NCBI RefSeq assembly: GCF_900111685.1
Contig: NZ_FOHX01000014.1
Coordinates: 62,001 to 126,000, forward strand
Direction: 5' to 3'
DNA: 64,000 nt
From: Nonomuraea wenchangensis
Lineage (GTDB): Bacteria; Actinomycetota; Actinomycetes; Streptosporangiales; Streptosporangiaceae
Shown here: piece after piece, positions 41,335 through 49,217 of the stretch
Layout: each line of letters opens with the position of its first letter
Numbering within the stretch: the first letter of the stretch is position 1
Program-made: the position numbers and the translations under genes
The notes under the pieces: generated by a model
The model's input: the letters and a program-made list of their open reading frames with translations, nothing else
Told to the model about the DNA's origin: nothing
Databases searched by the model: none

Positions 41335-42500
41335 GCGCCCCGCGGCACGTCGTCGTCCACGCGAGCGCCCTGTCGGCGGGGGCGGACCGGCTGGCGCTGC
41401 GCCGGCTCGACGACGGCGACCTGGGCGTGATCGACGGCACCGAAGGCACCGACGTCGTGGTCGTACGCGGAGCGGCCCCCTCGGCGCCGGTCGAGGACGC
41501 CGTGCTCGTGTGCCAGGTGGAGGCGGACAGCGTGCGGTGCTACCGCGTGACCGGCGGGGAGCCGGGCGAGGAGGTCGAGAGCACCGTCATCCCCGCCTCC
41601 ATGGACCTCTTCGACCGCGTACGCGGCATCTTCGAGACGGACGTGCTCCGTGACCGCGCCGTGGCCGTGCTCGGGCTCGGCTCGGGCGGCAGCTTCATCG
41701 TCCGCGAGCTCGCCAAGGCGGGCGTGGGCCGCTTCCTGCTCCTCGACCACGACCGGCTCGAACCCGGCAACGTCTCCCGCCACGAGCTGGGACTGAACGA
41801 CGTCGGCCGGTTCAAGGCGCTCGCCATGCGGGACCTGGTGCACCGGCACAATCCCGCGGCCGAGGTGGTGACCAGCACCCTCCACGTGAACGGGGACACC
41901 AAGCACGAGGTCCTGGAGCACATCAGGAAGCTCGGCGCCGACGTGGTGATCTGCGCCACCGACACGCGGGAGAGCCGCCTGCTGATCAACCGGCTCTGCC
42001 TGCAGAACGAGCTGCCGATGATCCTCGGCGGGGTCTTCCAACGCGCGTACGGCGGCATCGTCCAGCGCGTCATCCCCGGACTGACCGCCTGCTACCAGTG
42101 CTTCGTCGACTCGCTTCCCGGCCAGGCCGGCGACACCGAGATCAGCAGCGAGGCCGACGCCGCCCGGTTCTCCTACACCGACCGGGCGGTCCTGCCCCAG
42201 CCCGGCCTGTCCACCGACGTCATCCCGATCGCGCTGCTCATGGCCAAACTGGCCCTGCTGGAACTGCTCGGCGACGCCTCGCCCGCCTTCCGCGGCCTCA
42301 ACCAGGACCTGGTCGCCCCCATGTTCCAGTGGATCAACCGGCGCGAGGCCGCGCACGCCCACCTCCCGCCCATGGGCGCCGGCGTGGACGAGCTCAGCGT
42401 GCTGCGCTGGTACGGCGTCCTGCTGCCCAGGCTCGACCGCTGCCCCGCCTGCGGGACGAAAGAGGTGGTCACCAAGGACGAGGTGTACGGGGTCACCTGA
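41331..42500 (+). CDS. E1-like (ThiF/MoeB family) adenylating enzyme
   Basis: Protein of 389 residues. An N-terminal domain of ~105 residues with no known match precedes a complete ThiF fold: GLGSGGSF (115-122), LLLDHDRLEPGNVSRHELG with Asp139, Asp141, Glu144, Asn147 and Arg150, Lys162 in RFKALAM and Asp211 in CATDTRES. Two CxxC pairs (Cys254/Cys257 and Cys371/Cys374) are likely zinc ligands as in MoeB and ThiF. Cys223 is the only obvious additional Cys near the place where E1 enzymes carry a catalytic Cys, and its role is uncertain. Expected reaction: ATP-dependent adenylation of the C-terminus of a ubiquitin-like protein. Last gene of the operon. Confidence 0.88.
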   Translation: MSAPRHVVVHASALSAGADRLALRRLDDGDLGVIDGTEGTDVVVVRGAAPSAPVEDAVLVCQVEADSVRCYRVTGGEPGEEVESTVIPASMDLFDRVRGIFETDVLRDRAVAVLGLGSGGSFIVRELAKAGVGRFLLLDHDRLEPGNVSRHELGLNDVGRFKALAMRDLVHRHNPAAEVVTSTLHVNGDTKHEVLEHIRKLGADVVICATDTRESRLLINRLCLQNELPMILGGVFQRAYGGIVQRVIPGLTACYQCFVDSLPGQAGDTEISSEADAARFSYTDRAVLPQPGLSTDVIPIALLMAKLALLELLGDASPAFRGLNQDLVAPMFQWINRREAAHAHLPPMGAGVDELSVLRWYGVLLPRLDRCPACGTKEVVTKDEVYGVT

Positions 42501-42532
42501 CCGGCATAACGGTCCTGTTCCGTGATATCGCG

Positions 42533-42561
42533 TTGACCGGTCGCTACGCTGAGGCTACGCA
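42533..42561 (+). promoter_or_regulatory. Candidate promoter of the CDP-alcohol phosphotransferase operon
   Basis: TTGACC (42533-42538), 17 nt, TACGCA (42556-42561), about 45 nt before the TTG/ATG-region start at 42609. It suggests that the envelope genes to the right are transcribed independently of the ubiquitin-like operon. Confidence 0.4.
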
Positions 42562-42608
42562 CCCCTCAAGTCCACGCACCTCCGCCCGACCGGTAGGAGA
42601 CCTGCGCT

Positions 42609-44045
42609 TTGCCCGACTCGCTGACCGCGCACGACGATCCGAGGCACGACCATCCGGCCACGGCGGCCGTCGTCCTCGCCACCACGCCGGCGAGCAGGCT
42701 CTCCTGCTCCGACGGCACGCTGCTCGACCGCCTCGGCACGCAGCTCGACCTCCTGCCCGTCCGCGACGTGCAGGTGCTGACGCAGGGGGTCGGACTCGCG
42801 GCCGACCTCAGGGGCGTCGCGAAGATCGCCAGGACGGCCGTGAGCGCGCTCGCCCTGGTGCCCGCCGACCTCGTGGCCCACACCGAGGCCCTGGCACTGC
42901 TGCTGGACCATCCGGCGCACGACACGGGCGCGCTGGTCGCGCTGGACCCGGCCGAGGGCCCGCTCCGGCCGCCGGTCCGGGTCGAGGGCGGCACGGTCGT
43001 GGCCGCGGGCAGCTCGTTCCACACCGTGCCCGAGGCCAACGCCACCTTCCGCGGCCTGCTCCAGGTCGCCGCGCCCGACCTCGGCACGCTCGCCGAGGTC
43101 GCCGAGGAGCTGGCCGAGCTGGCCGACACCGGCAAGCTCGGCCCGGTCACCCCCGTCGAGACCGTCGACCTGCTGCTGGTCGGGCTCGTCCGCAGCGGCG
43201 TGAAGGTCCGGGCCGCCCCGCTCGGGCCGCTGCACGCCGACCGGGTCGCCGGGCAGCACGCCGCCGACGTGGCCGTCGCGCGGCTGGCCGAGGTGGACGA
43301 GGACCGCGTCCGGCTGGACACCTCGGTCAAGGACGACGACGGCTTCTTCGCCACGTTCCTCGTCTCGACCTGGACCCGCCACCTGATCAGGCCGGCCGCC
43401 CGGCTCAAGCTCACCCCCAACACGGTGACCGGCATCTCGGTCGGGCTGGCGGTGCTGGCGGCGGTGTGGTTCTCGGCCGGTACGCCGGGCGGGCTCCTGC
43501 TGGGGGCGGTGCTGTTCTACCTGTCGTTCGCGCTCGACTGCCTCGACGGGCAGCTCGCCCGCTACACCCGTACGTTCTCGCCGCTCGGCGCGTGGGTGGA
43601 CGGCATGGCCGACCGGCTGAAGGAATACCTCGTCTACGCCGGTCTGGCCCTCGGCGTCCCCGGCCCCGGCGTCTGGCGGCTGGCCGTGGCCGCGATGATC
43701 CTCCAGGTCGTCCGGCATGCCATGGCCCACTCCTTCGCCGGCGCGGCGGCGGGCGCGGACGGGGCAGGCGGCGCGTCCTGGTCCCGCCCGGCGCGGTCGC
43801 TGCGCGAGTCGGCCGACGCCGCCTCGCCCCGTGGCCTGCTCGCGCTCGCCCGGCGGGTCGAGCGGATGCCGGTCGTGCGCTGGCTCAAGCGGATGATCGT
43901 GCTGCCGATCGGCGAGCGGACCGCGCTGATCTGCGTCACCGCCGCCGGATGGGGGGCGCGTACGACGTTCGTGACGCTGCTGGCCTGGGGCGGGGTTGCT
44001 ATGACGTACCAGTTGGTCGGACGGATGGCGAGGTCGGCGCGATGA
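42609..44045 (+). CDS. CDP-alcohol phosphatidyltransferase family protein with N-terminal extension
   Basis: Protein of 478 residues. The N-terminal ~240 residues form a soluble domain of unknown function (VVLATTPASRLSCSDGTLLD), loosely like a nucleotidyltransferase fold without its catalytic residues. The C-terminal half is a membrane CDP-alcohol phosphotransferase with the complete signature LDCLDGQLARYTRTFSPLG and WVDGMAD, i.e. D-x2-DG-x2-AR-x8-G-x3-D-x3-D. It would transfer a phospho-alcohol from a CDP donor to a second alcohol. The stop overlaps the start of the DUF5941-type gene (ATGA). In several actinomycetes, as I recall, these two are one fused protein. Confidence 0.85.
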   Translation: MPDSLTAHDDPRHDHPATAAVVLATTPASRLSCSDGTLLDRLGTQLDLLPVRDVQVLTQGVGLAADLRGVAKIARTAVSALALVPADLVAHTEALALLLDHPAHDTGALVALDPAEGPLRPPVRVEGGTVVAAGSSFHTVPEANATFRGLLQVAAPDLGTLAEVAEELAELADTGKLGPVTPVETVDLLLVGLVRSGVKVRAAPLGPLHADRVAGQHAADVAVARLAEVDEDRVRLDTSVKDDDGFFATFLVSTWTRHLIRPAARLKLTPNTVTGISVGLAVLAAVWFSAGTPGGLLLGAVLFYLSFALDCLDGQLARYTRTFSPLGAWVDGMADRLKEYLVYAGLALGVPGPGVWRLAVAAMILQVVRHAMAHSFAGAAAGADGAGGASWSRPARSLRESADAASPRGLLALARRVERMPVVRWLKRMIVLPIGERTALICVTAAGWGARTTFVTLLAWGGVAMTYQLVGRMARSAR

Positions 44046-44716
44046 GGAGCCCGATGGGGAGGCCGGCGGGGAGACAGGCCGGGGGCCGGGTGGCCAGGCC
44101 CGTGCACATGGCGCCGGTGCCGAGGAGCGCCGTCGTCGCGCAGCGCGACGACGGGCCGCTCTCGCGGGCGATGGGCCTGCTGGTGGCCGGTCAGCTGCCG
44201 CCGCTGCCGCCGGTGCTGGCCGGCACGTTCGTCACCGGCGTGCTGCTGCTGCTCGGCGTGGCCGGCGCCGACGGGCTGGCGGTCTTCGCGCCCGCCGTCA
44301 CGCTGCTGCTGGCCGGTCCGGGCAGCACGCATCCGCACGACGGCCGCTTCGACTGGCTGGTGCCGCCGATCCTGCGGCTGATCGAGTACACCTTCGTGGC
44401 CGCCGTCGGGTTCGCCCACGGGCTGCACCCGCTGCTGATCATGGTGCTGCTCGGCGCGCTCGCCTTCCATCATTACGATCTGGTCTACCGCCTGCGGGAG
44501 CGGGTCCATCCGCCCTCGTGGCTGGCCACGGCCGGGCTCGGCTGGGACGGCCGGATGATGGTGGTCTCCCTGGTCGCGCTCATGGGGCCGTTGACCGTGG
44601 GCTACACGCTGCTGGCGCTCTACCTGTGGGGGCTGTTCGGCTGGGAGAGCCTCACCCGCTGGCTCGCCGCGCCCACCGTACGGGTGGAGGCGACCGATGC
44701 GCGAACGCAAGACTGA
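44042..44716 (+). CDS. DUF5941-type membrane protein
   Basis: Protein of 224 residues with about five hydrophobic helices (LLVAGQLPPLPPVLAGTFVT; LAVFAPAVTLLLAG; LRLIEYTFVAAVGFAHGLHP; MMVVSLVALMGPLTVGYTLL) and a conserved-looking FHHYDLVYRLRERVHPPSW loop. It corresponds to the module usually found C-terminal to the CDP-alcohol phosphotransferase just upstream. Function unknown, but it is probably a structural or regulatory part of that enzyme. ATG 44042 overlaps the previous stop by four bases. Confidence 0.75.
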   Translation: MRSPMGRPAGRQAGGRVARPVHMAPVPRSAVVAQRDDGPLSRAMGLLVAGQLPPLPPVLAGTFVTGVLLLLGVAGADGLAVFAPAVTLLLAGPGSTHPHDGRFDWLVPPILRLIEYTFVAAVGFAHGLHPLLIMVLLGALAFHHYDLVYRLRERVHPPSWLATAGLGWDGRMMVVSLVALMGPLTVGYTLLALYLWGLFGWESLTRWLAAPTVRVEATDARTQD

Positions 44717-44794
44717 CACCGGATTACCCGCGGAGGGCCCAAAGGCAACTAACCTTTGGCCCACATGTAGTCATGCTCGACTGAGGAGTGCACG

Positions 44795-45529
44795 TTGCTG
44801 GGAATGGTGCTGGCCGCTGGGGCCGGACGACGCCTGCGGCCTTACACCGACACGTTGCCCAAGGCGCTCGTGCCGGTCGACGGTGAAACCACGATCATGG
44901 ACATCTCGCTGCGCAACCTGGCCGAGGTGGGCCTGCGGGACGTCGTGATCGTCGTCGGCTACGCGGCGCAGGCCGTGCACGAGCGCAAGGCCGGCTTCGA
45001 GGAGAAGTACGGCGTCAGGCTCACCCTGGTGCACAACGACAAGGCCGAGGAGTGGAACAACGCCTACTCCCTGTGGTGCGCCCGCGAGCACTTCGCGCAG
45101 GGCGCGCTGCTGGTCAACGGCGACACCGTGCACCCGGTCTCGGTCGAGAAGACGCTGCTGGCCGCCCCCGAGACCAGCGACATCCTGCTCGCCGTCGACA
45201 ACGTCAAGAAGCTCGCCGACGAGGAGATGAAGGTGACCCTCGACGAGGGCGGCTCGCTGCGGCGCATCACCAAGCTGATGGACCCGGCCGAGGCGTACGG
45301 CGAGTACATCGGCGCCACCCTGATCCGCCCCGCCGCCGCCGCGCGGCTGGCCGACGCGCTCAAGGCCACCTTCGAGCGCGACCCGCAGCTCTACTACGAG
45401 GACGGCTACCAGGAGCTGGTCGAGCGTGGCGAGACCATCCACGCGGCGTCCATCGGCGAGGTCGACTGGGTCGAGGTGGACAACCACGAGGACCTGGCCA
45501 AGGCCCGCACCATCGCCGTACGCTACTGA
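44795..45529 (+). CDS. Sugar/polyol-phosphate nucleotidyltransferase (phosphocholine/inositol-phosphate cytidylyltransferase-like)
   Basis: NTP transferase of 244 residues. MVLAAGAGRRLRPYTDTLPKAL is the nucleotide-binding loop with catalytic Lys in the LPKAL motif, LVNGDTVHP provides the metal-binding Asp, and the EVDWVEVDNHEDLAKA ending is typical of the short single-domain nucleotidyltransferases that activate choline-phosphate, inositol-phosphate or related alcohols with CTP. Between a CDP-alcohol phosphotransferase pair and a glycerol-1-phosphate-dehydrogenase-like enzyme, the likely product is a CDP-polyol. TTG start with GAGGAG 7 nt upstream. Confidence 0.82.
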   Translation: MLGMVLAAGAGRRLRPYTDTLPKALVPVDGETTIMDISLRNLAEVGLRDVVIVVGYAAQAVHERKAGFEEKYGVRLTLVHNDKAEEWNNAYSLWCAREHFAQGALLVNGDTVHPVSVEKTLLAAPETSDILLAVDNVKKLADEEMKVTLDEGGSLRRITKLMDPAEAYGEYIGATLIRPAAAARLADALKATFERDPQLYYEDGYQELVERGETIHAASIGEVDWVEVDNHEDLAKARTIAVRY

Positions 45530-45539
45530 GGAGCCGGGC

Positions 45540-46598
45540 ATGCCGCTTCTCGCGAGGATGTTGCCGGCGCCGCTGACCATGCAGGTCAGGCGGGGCGCCG
45601 TGGCGGAGCTCGGCGCTCTGCTGGCCGACAGCAGGGTGGCGACCTCCGGCCGGGTCGCCATAGCGGTCGGCCCGGGGCAGGGCGACCACATAGAGAGTCT
45701 GATCTCCCCGCAGCTCGACGAGGCCGAGGTGTTCCGGGTGTCCGACGGCACGGTGGACGCCGCCGTCTCGCTCGGCGCCGACCTGCGCAAGAGCGCTTTC
45801 GAGGTCGTGGTCGGCGTGGGCGGCGGCAGGACCATCGACGCCACCAAGTACGCCGCCTCGCTGGCCGGCATCCCGATGGTCGCCGTGGCCACCAACCTCT
45901 CCCACGACGGCATCTGCTCGCCCACCGCCTCCCTCGTCTACGAGGGCGGCAAGGGCTCGTTCGGCGTGCCGATGCCGCTCGCCATCCTGGTCGACCTCGA
46001 CTTCGTGCACGCCGCGCCCCCCACCCTGGTCAGGGCCGGGGTGGGCGACGTGGTCAGCAACCTGTCGGCGATCGAGGACTGGCAGCTCAGCAACGTCGAA
46101 CGCGGCGAGCCCATAGACGGCCTGGCCTGCTCGATGGCGCGCACCGCGGCCGAGGCGCTCGTCGGCCGGCAGGACGGCATCGAGTCCGACGCGTTCCTGA
46201 CCGTGCTGGCCGAGTCCCTGATCCTGTCGGGCATGTCCATGGTCATCGCCGGGTCGTCGCGGCCCGCGAGCGGCGGCGACCATGAGATCCTGCATGCCGT
46301 GGATCAGCTCTTCCCCGGCACCTCCAACCACGGCGAGCTCGCCGGCATCGCCACGGTCTTCTGCTTCTTCCTCCGCGAGGACGAGGCGCGGGCCAGGCAG
46401 ATCGCCGACTGCCTGCGCCGGCACGAGCTGCCGGTGGTGCCGGCGGACATCGGGCTGAGCGTCGAGCAGTTCGCCGAGGCGGTGGCGCTGGCTCCGTCCA
46501 CCCGTCCCGGCCGCTACACGATCCTGGAGCACCTCCGCATGCAGGACAACGAGATCCGTGAGCGGGTGGCGGACTATGTCCGGACCTTCGGTAGCTGA
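45540..46598 (+). CDS. sn-glycerol-1-phosphate dehydrogenase-like (AraM/EgsA type) enzyme
   Basis: Iron/zinc-dependent dehydrogenase family protein of 352 residues. VVVGVGGGRTIDATKYAA is the NAD(P)-binding glycine motif, ATNLSHDGICSPTAS is characteristic of the glycerol-1-phosphate dehydrogenase branch, and metal ligands are likely Asp in GVGDVVSNLSAIEDW, His in GGDHEILHA and His in TSNHGELAGI. The reaction would be reduction of dihydroxyacetone phosphate to sn-glycerol 1-phosphate, the enantiomer of the usual bacterial lipid backbone. Its place 10 nt after the cytidylyltransferase and upstream of a CDP-alcohol phosphotransferase argues for a polyol-phosphate polymer or unusual phospholipid. 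Confidence 0.85.
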   Translation: MPLLARMLPAPLTMQVRRGAVAELGALLADSRVATSGRVAIAVGPGQGDHIESLISPQLDEAEVFRVSDGTVDAAVSLGADLRKSAFEVVVGVGGGRTIDATKYAASLAGIPMVAVATNLSHDGICSPTASLVYEGGKGSFGVPMPLAILVDLDFVHAAPPTLVRAGVGDVVSNLSAIEDWQLSNVERGEPIDGLACSMARTAAEALVGRQDGIESDAFLTVLAESLILSGMSMVIAGSSRPASGGDHEILHAVDQLFPGTSNHGELAGIATVFCFFLREDEARARQIADCLRRHELPVVPADIGLSVEQFAEAVALAPSTRPGRYTILEHLRMQDNEIRERVADYVRTFGS

Positions 46599-47343
46599 CC
46601 TGCGGCGGGTCGCCCAGCCCGCCGGTCATCTGGAGCGCAGGAACGGCGAGCACTGGGCCGGCGTGCTCTACATGCGCCGCCTGTCCATCTACGTCACCTG
46701 GCTCATGGCGCGCACCCGGGTCACCCCCAACCAGCTCACCTGGGTGATGACGGTGGCCGGGGTGCTGGCCGGGTTCGTGATCGCGGTCCCCGGGCTCTGG
46801 GCGGCCGTGGCCGCCGCCCTGCTCATCCAGGTCTACCTGCTGCTCGACTGCTCCGACGGCGAGCTGGCCCGCTGGACGGGCCGCACCTCGCTGACCGGCG
46901 TCTACCTCGACCGGGTGGGGGCCTACTTCGCCGAGGCGGCCGTGCTCGCCGGGCTGGGCTGGCGGGCCTCGGCCGTGCTGCCCGACTGGTACACCGTGCT
47001 GGGGGTGGGGGCCGCGCTCGGCGCCATCCTCATCAAGGCCGAGACCGACCTGGTCGAGGTGGCGCGGGCCAAGGGCGGCCTGCCGGCGGCGGGGGAGTCG
47101 GGCGCGGTGCAGTTCCGCTCCGGGCTGCTCGGGCTGGGGCGGCGCATCCTGTCCGCCACGAAGTTCCACCGCATCGTGCAGCCGATCGAGCTGTCGCTGC
47201 TGGCCCTCGCGACGGCCGTGATCGACGCGGTGCGGGGCGACCTGGCGGCGACCAGGGTGCTGCTGGTGGCCTGCTTCGTCGCCGCTTGCCTACAAGTCGT
47301 CCTGCATTTGGTCAGCATCCTGGCATCGAGGCGGCTGGCGTGA
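46576..47343 (+). CDS. Second CDP-alcohol phosphatidyltransferase family protein
   Basis: Membrane protein of 255 residues from ATG 46576 (in-frame GTG 46558 is an alternative; both overlap the preceding gene). Six or so helices. The signature is LLDCSDGELARWTGRTSLTG followed by VYLDRVGAYF: the first two Asp, DG, AR, the second Gly and the third Asp are present, but the last position, usually Asp and the catalytic base, is Ala. I recall relatives with His there (DRVGHY). Activity may therefore differ from classical phosphatidyltransferases. Last gene of the 42609-47343 operon. Confidence 0.82.
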   Translation: MSGPSVADLRRVAQPAGHLERRNGEHWAGVLYMRRLSIYVTWLMARTRVTPNQLTWVMTVAGVLAGFVIAVPGLWAAVAAALLIQVYLLLDCSDGELARWTGRTSLTGVYLDRVGAYFAEAAVLAGLGWRASAVLPDWYTVLGVGAALGAILIKAETDLVEVARAKGGLPAAGESGAVQFRSGLLGLGRRILSATKFHRIVQPIELSLLALATAVIDAVRGDLAATRVLLVACFVAACLQVVLHLVSILASRRLA

Positions 47344-47496
47344 TCCGATGTCGGAACCGTAACGGCCGCTCGTCCGTCGTATTGATCGGACGTCGTCGGT
47401 TCGGTGGGGGTTCACCCTCGGTTCCGATACGCTTAGCTCACCCTAGATTCAGGACCATGCGACCAGACTCGGTGATCATGAAAGAATGCTCCGCCC

Positions 47497-48411
47497 GTGT
47501 TCTCAACGCGTCAGGACAGTGATTCGTTGAAGATCTCGTGCGTCATCCTCACCATGGGCAACCGGGTCGCCGAGCTGAACCGGGCGGTCGAGTCCGCGCT
47601 CAACCAGATCGACGGCGACGTCGAGGTGGTGATCGTGGGCAATGGCGCCGACGTGCCCGAGGTGTCGGCGACGCCACCCGAAGGGTCGTCCGCGGTCGTC
47701 AAATCGATCCGGCTCGACCGTAACACCGGCATCCCCGCCGGCCGCAACCGCGGCGTCGAGGAGTGCTCCGGAGACGTCGTGCTGTTCCTCGACGACGACG
47801 GCTGGTACGCCGACCAGAAGGTCGTCGCCCACGTGCGCGACCGCTTCGCCACCGAGCCCGACCTCGCGGTCATCTCCTTCCGGGTGATGGACCCCGACGG
47901 CGGCATCGGCCAGCGGCGCCACGTCCCCAGGCTGCGGGCCGGCGATCCGCAGCGCTCCTCGCCCGTCACCACGTTCCTCGGCGGCGCCTCGGCCATCAGG
48001 CGCTCGGCGTTCCTCCAGGTGGGCGGCCTGCCCGAGCGGTTCTTCTACGCGCACGAGGAGACCGACCTGGCCTGGCGGCTGCTCGGCGAGGGCTACCGCA
48101 TCGAGTACGACGCCGAGACGGTGATGTACCACCCGCAGGTGCCGCCCACCCGGCACGCGGAGTTCTACCGGCTCAACGCCCGCAACCGGGTCTGGCTGGC
48201 CCGGCGCAACCTGCCGTGGCCGCTGGCGGTGCTCTACCTGACCAACTGGGTCGTGCTCACGCTCATCCGCGAGCGCCGCTCGCCGACCGCGATCAAAGCG
48301 TGGTTCCGCGGCTTCGCCGAGGGGTTGCGCACGCCCGCCGGCGAGCGGCGGCCTATGGCCTGGCGCACGGCGTGGCGCATGGTCAAACTCGGCCGCCCGC
48401 CGATCGTCTGA
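47497..48411 (+). CDS. GT2 glycosyltransferase
   Basis: Family 2 glycosyltransferase of 304 residues, soluble with amphipathic C-terminus. Nucleotide-binding strand ISCVILTMGNRVAELNRAV, NTGIPAGRNRGVEECSGDVV, metal site VLFLDDDGW (D-D-D), FLGGASAIRRSAFLQVGGLP, FFYAHEETDLAWRLLGEGY. This layout is close to rhamnosyl- and galactofuranosyltransferase-like enzymes of actinobacteria. GTG 47497 was taken; TTG 47527 (LKISCVILTMG) is a plausible shorter start. The 153-nt spacer upstream from 47344 shows no clear promoter. Confidence 0.88.
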   Translation: MFSTRQDSDSLKISCVILTMGNRVAELNRAVESALNQIDGDVEVVIVGNGADVPEVSATPPEGSSAVVKSIRLDRNTGIPAGRNRGVEECSGDVVLFLDDDGWYADQKVVAHVRDRFATEPDLAVISFRVMDPDGGIGQRRHVPRLRAGDPQRSSPVTTFLGGASAIRRSAFLQVGGLPERFFYAHEETDLAWRLLGEGYRIEYDAETVMYHPQVPPTRHAEFYRLNARNRVWLARRNLPWPLAVLYLTNWVVLTLIRERRSPTAIKAWFRGFAEGLRTPAGERRPMAWRTAWRMVKLGRPPIV

Positions 48412-48476
48412 GCCCGTCCGCGGTCTGAGCCCGTCCCGCAGTCCGAGCCGGCCCCGCAGTCCGTCCCCGACCCGCC
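48406..48476 (+). repeat. Four degenerate 17-18-bp tandem units at a gene end
   Basis: Units of the form GTCTGAGCCCGTCCCGCA begin at 48406, 48423, 48441 and 48459 with increasing divergence. The first includes the stop codon of the GT2 gene. Confidence 0.6.
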
Positions 48477-48496
48477 TGAGGCCCGTCCGTCTCAGG
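48475..48496. terminator. Hairpin between convergent genes
   Basis: CCTGAG (48475-48480) and CTCAGG (48491-48496), perfect 6-bp stem with 10-nt loop, lying between the converging GT2 and acetoacetate-decarboxylase-like genes and reaching into the latter's stop. No T tract. Confidence 0.35.
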
Positions 48497-49205
48497 CCGG
48501 TGACGGCTCGCCGAAGCTCATCTGCGCCCGCGCGACCGTCGTGCTGAACAGCGCCCGCTTGGGCAGCCCCAGCTCGCTCAGCTCCTTGGCGATGGGATGG
48601 TTGCCCAGGCGGATCAGCGCCCCGCCCGGCCGCACCCGCGCGCCCTGAGCCCGTACGGACCAGGGCACCCGCCGGGTGACGCCGTCGCGGTGCGTGTAGG
48701 CGTCCATGGGCGCCATCGCCGTCGCCCCCGGCACCGGAACGCCGGGCTTGATCAGCAGGTCGAGCACGAGCCGGCCGTCCTTGCGCAGCACGCACCGCTT
48801 GTAGGGCGACCCGAGCCGCAGGTCGATGTCCGCCAGCTCCTTCGGGAACCCCCACAGCGTGCGCCCCGCCTCCAGCGTGAACCCCTGGTCCACCGGCAGC
48901 CAGTGCACGAACACCCCCGCCCGCCGCACCTCGGCCGGCCCCGCGGAGCCCGCCACGCCCGGCGGCCGGACCAGGAACGCCATGCCGAACTCGTGGTAGG
49001 CGTCGAGGTCGCCGTCACGGTAGTCGACGAACAGCAGCACGCAGACGGCCTTGCCGGGCAGCGCCTCGGCCACGTCGAGGCCGGAGTAGGCGATCACCGC
49101 CCGCGCGGCGTCGGCACGGACCGGGTAGACGGCACTGCACACCTGCGCGTCCCGCACCCGGACGGGGAACTCGACCGTCCGGCCCTGGATCAGTTGCGAT
49201 GCCAT
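48492..49205 (-). CDS. Acetoacetate decarboxylase family protein
   Basis: Protein of 237 residues of the ADC-like superfamily. LWGFPKELADIDLRLGSPYK contains the region where acetoacetate decarboxylase carries its Schiff-base Lys and neighbouring residues. Other blocks are DAYHEFGMAFLVRPP and VHWLPVDQGFTLEAGRTLWG. Many family members in actinomycetes are not decarboxylases but aldolase/dehydratase-like enzymes or lipocalin-like binding proteins, so the reaction is open. ATG 49205. It is 12 nt downstream of a GT4 gene on the same strand, which suggests co-expression. Confidence 0.8.
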   Translation of the reverse strand: MASQLIQGRTVEFPVRVRDAQVCSAVYPVRADAARAVIAYSGLDVAEALPGKAVCVLLFVDYRDGDLDAYHEFGMAFLVRPPGVAGSAGPAEVRRAGVFVHWLPVDQGFTLEAGRTLWGFPKELADIDLRLGSPYKRCVLRKDGRLVLDLLIKPGVPVPGATAMAPMDAYTHRDGVTRRVPWSVRAQGARVRPGGALIRLGNHPIAKELSELGLPKRALFSTTVARAQMSFGEPSPA

Positions 49206-49217
49206 GGCTTCAGTACA

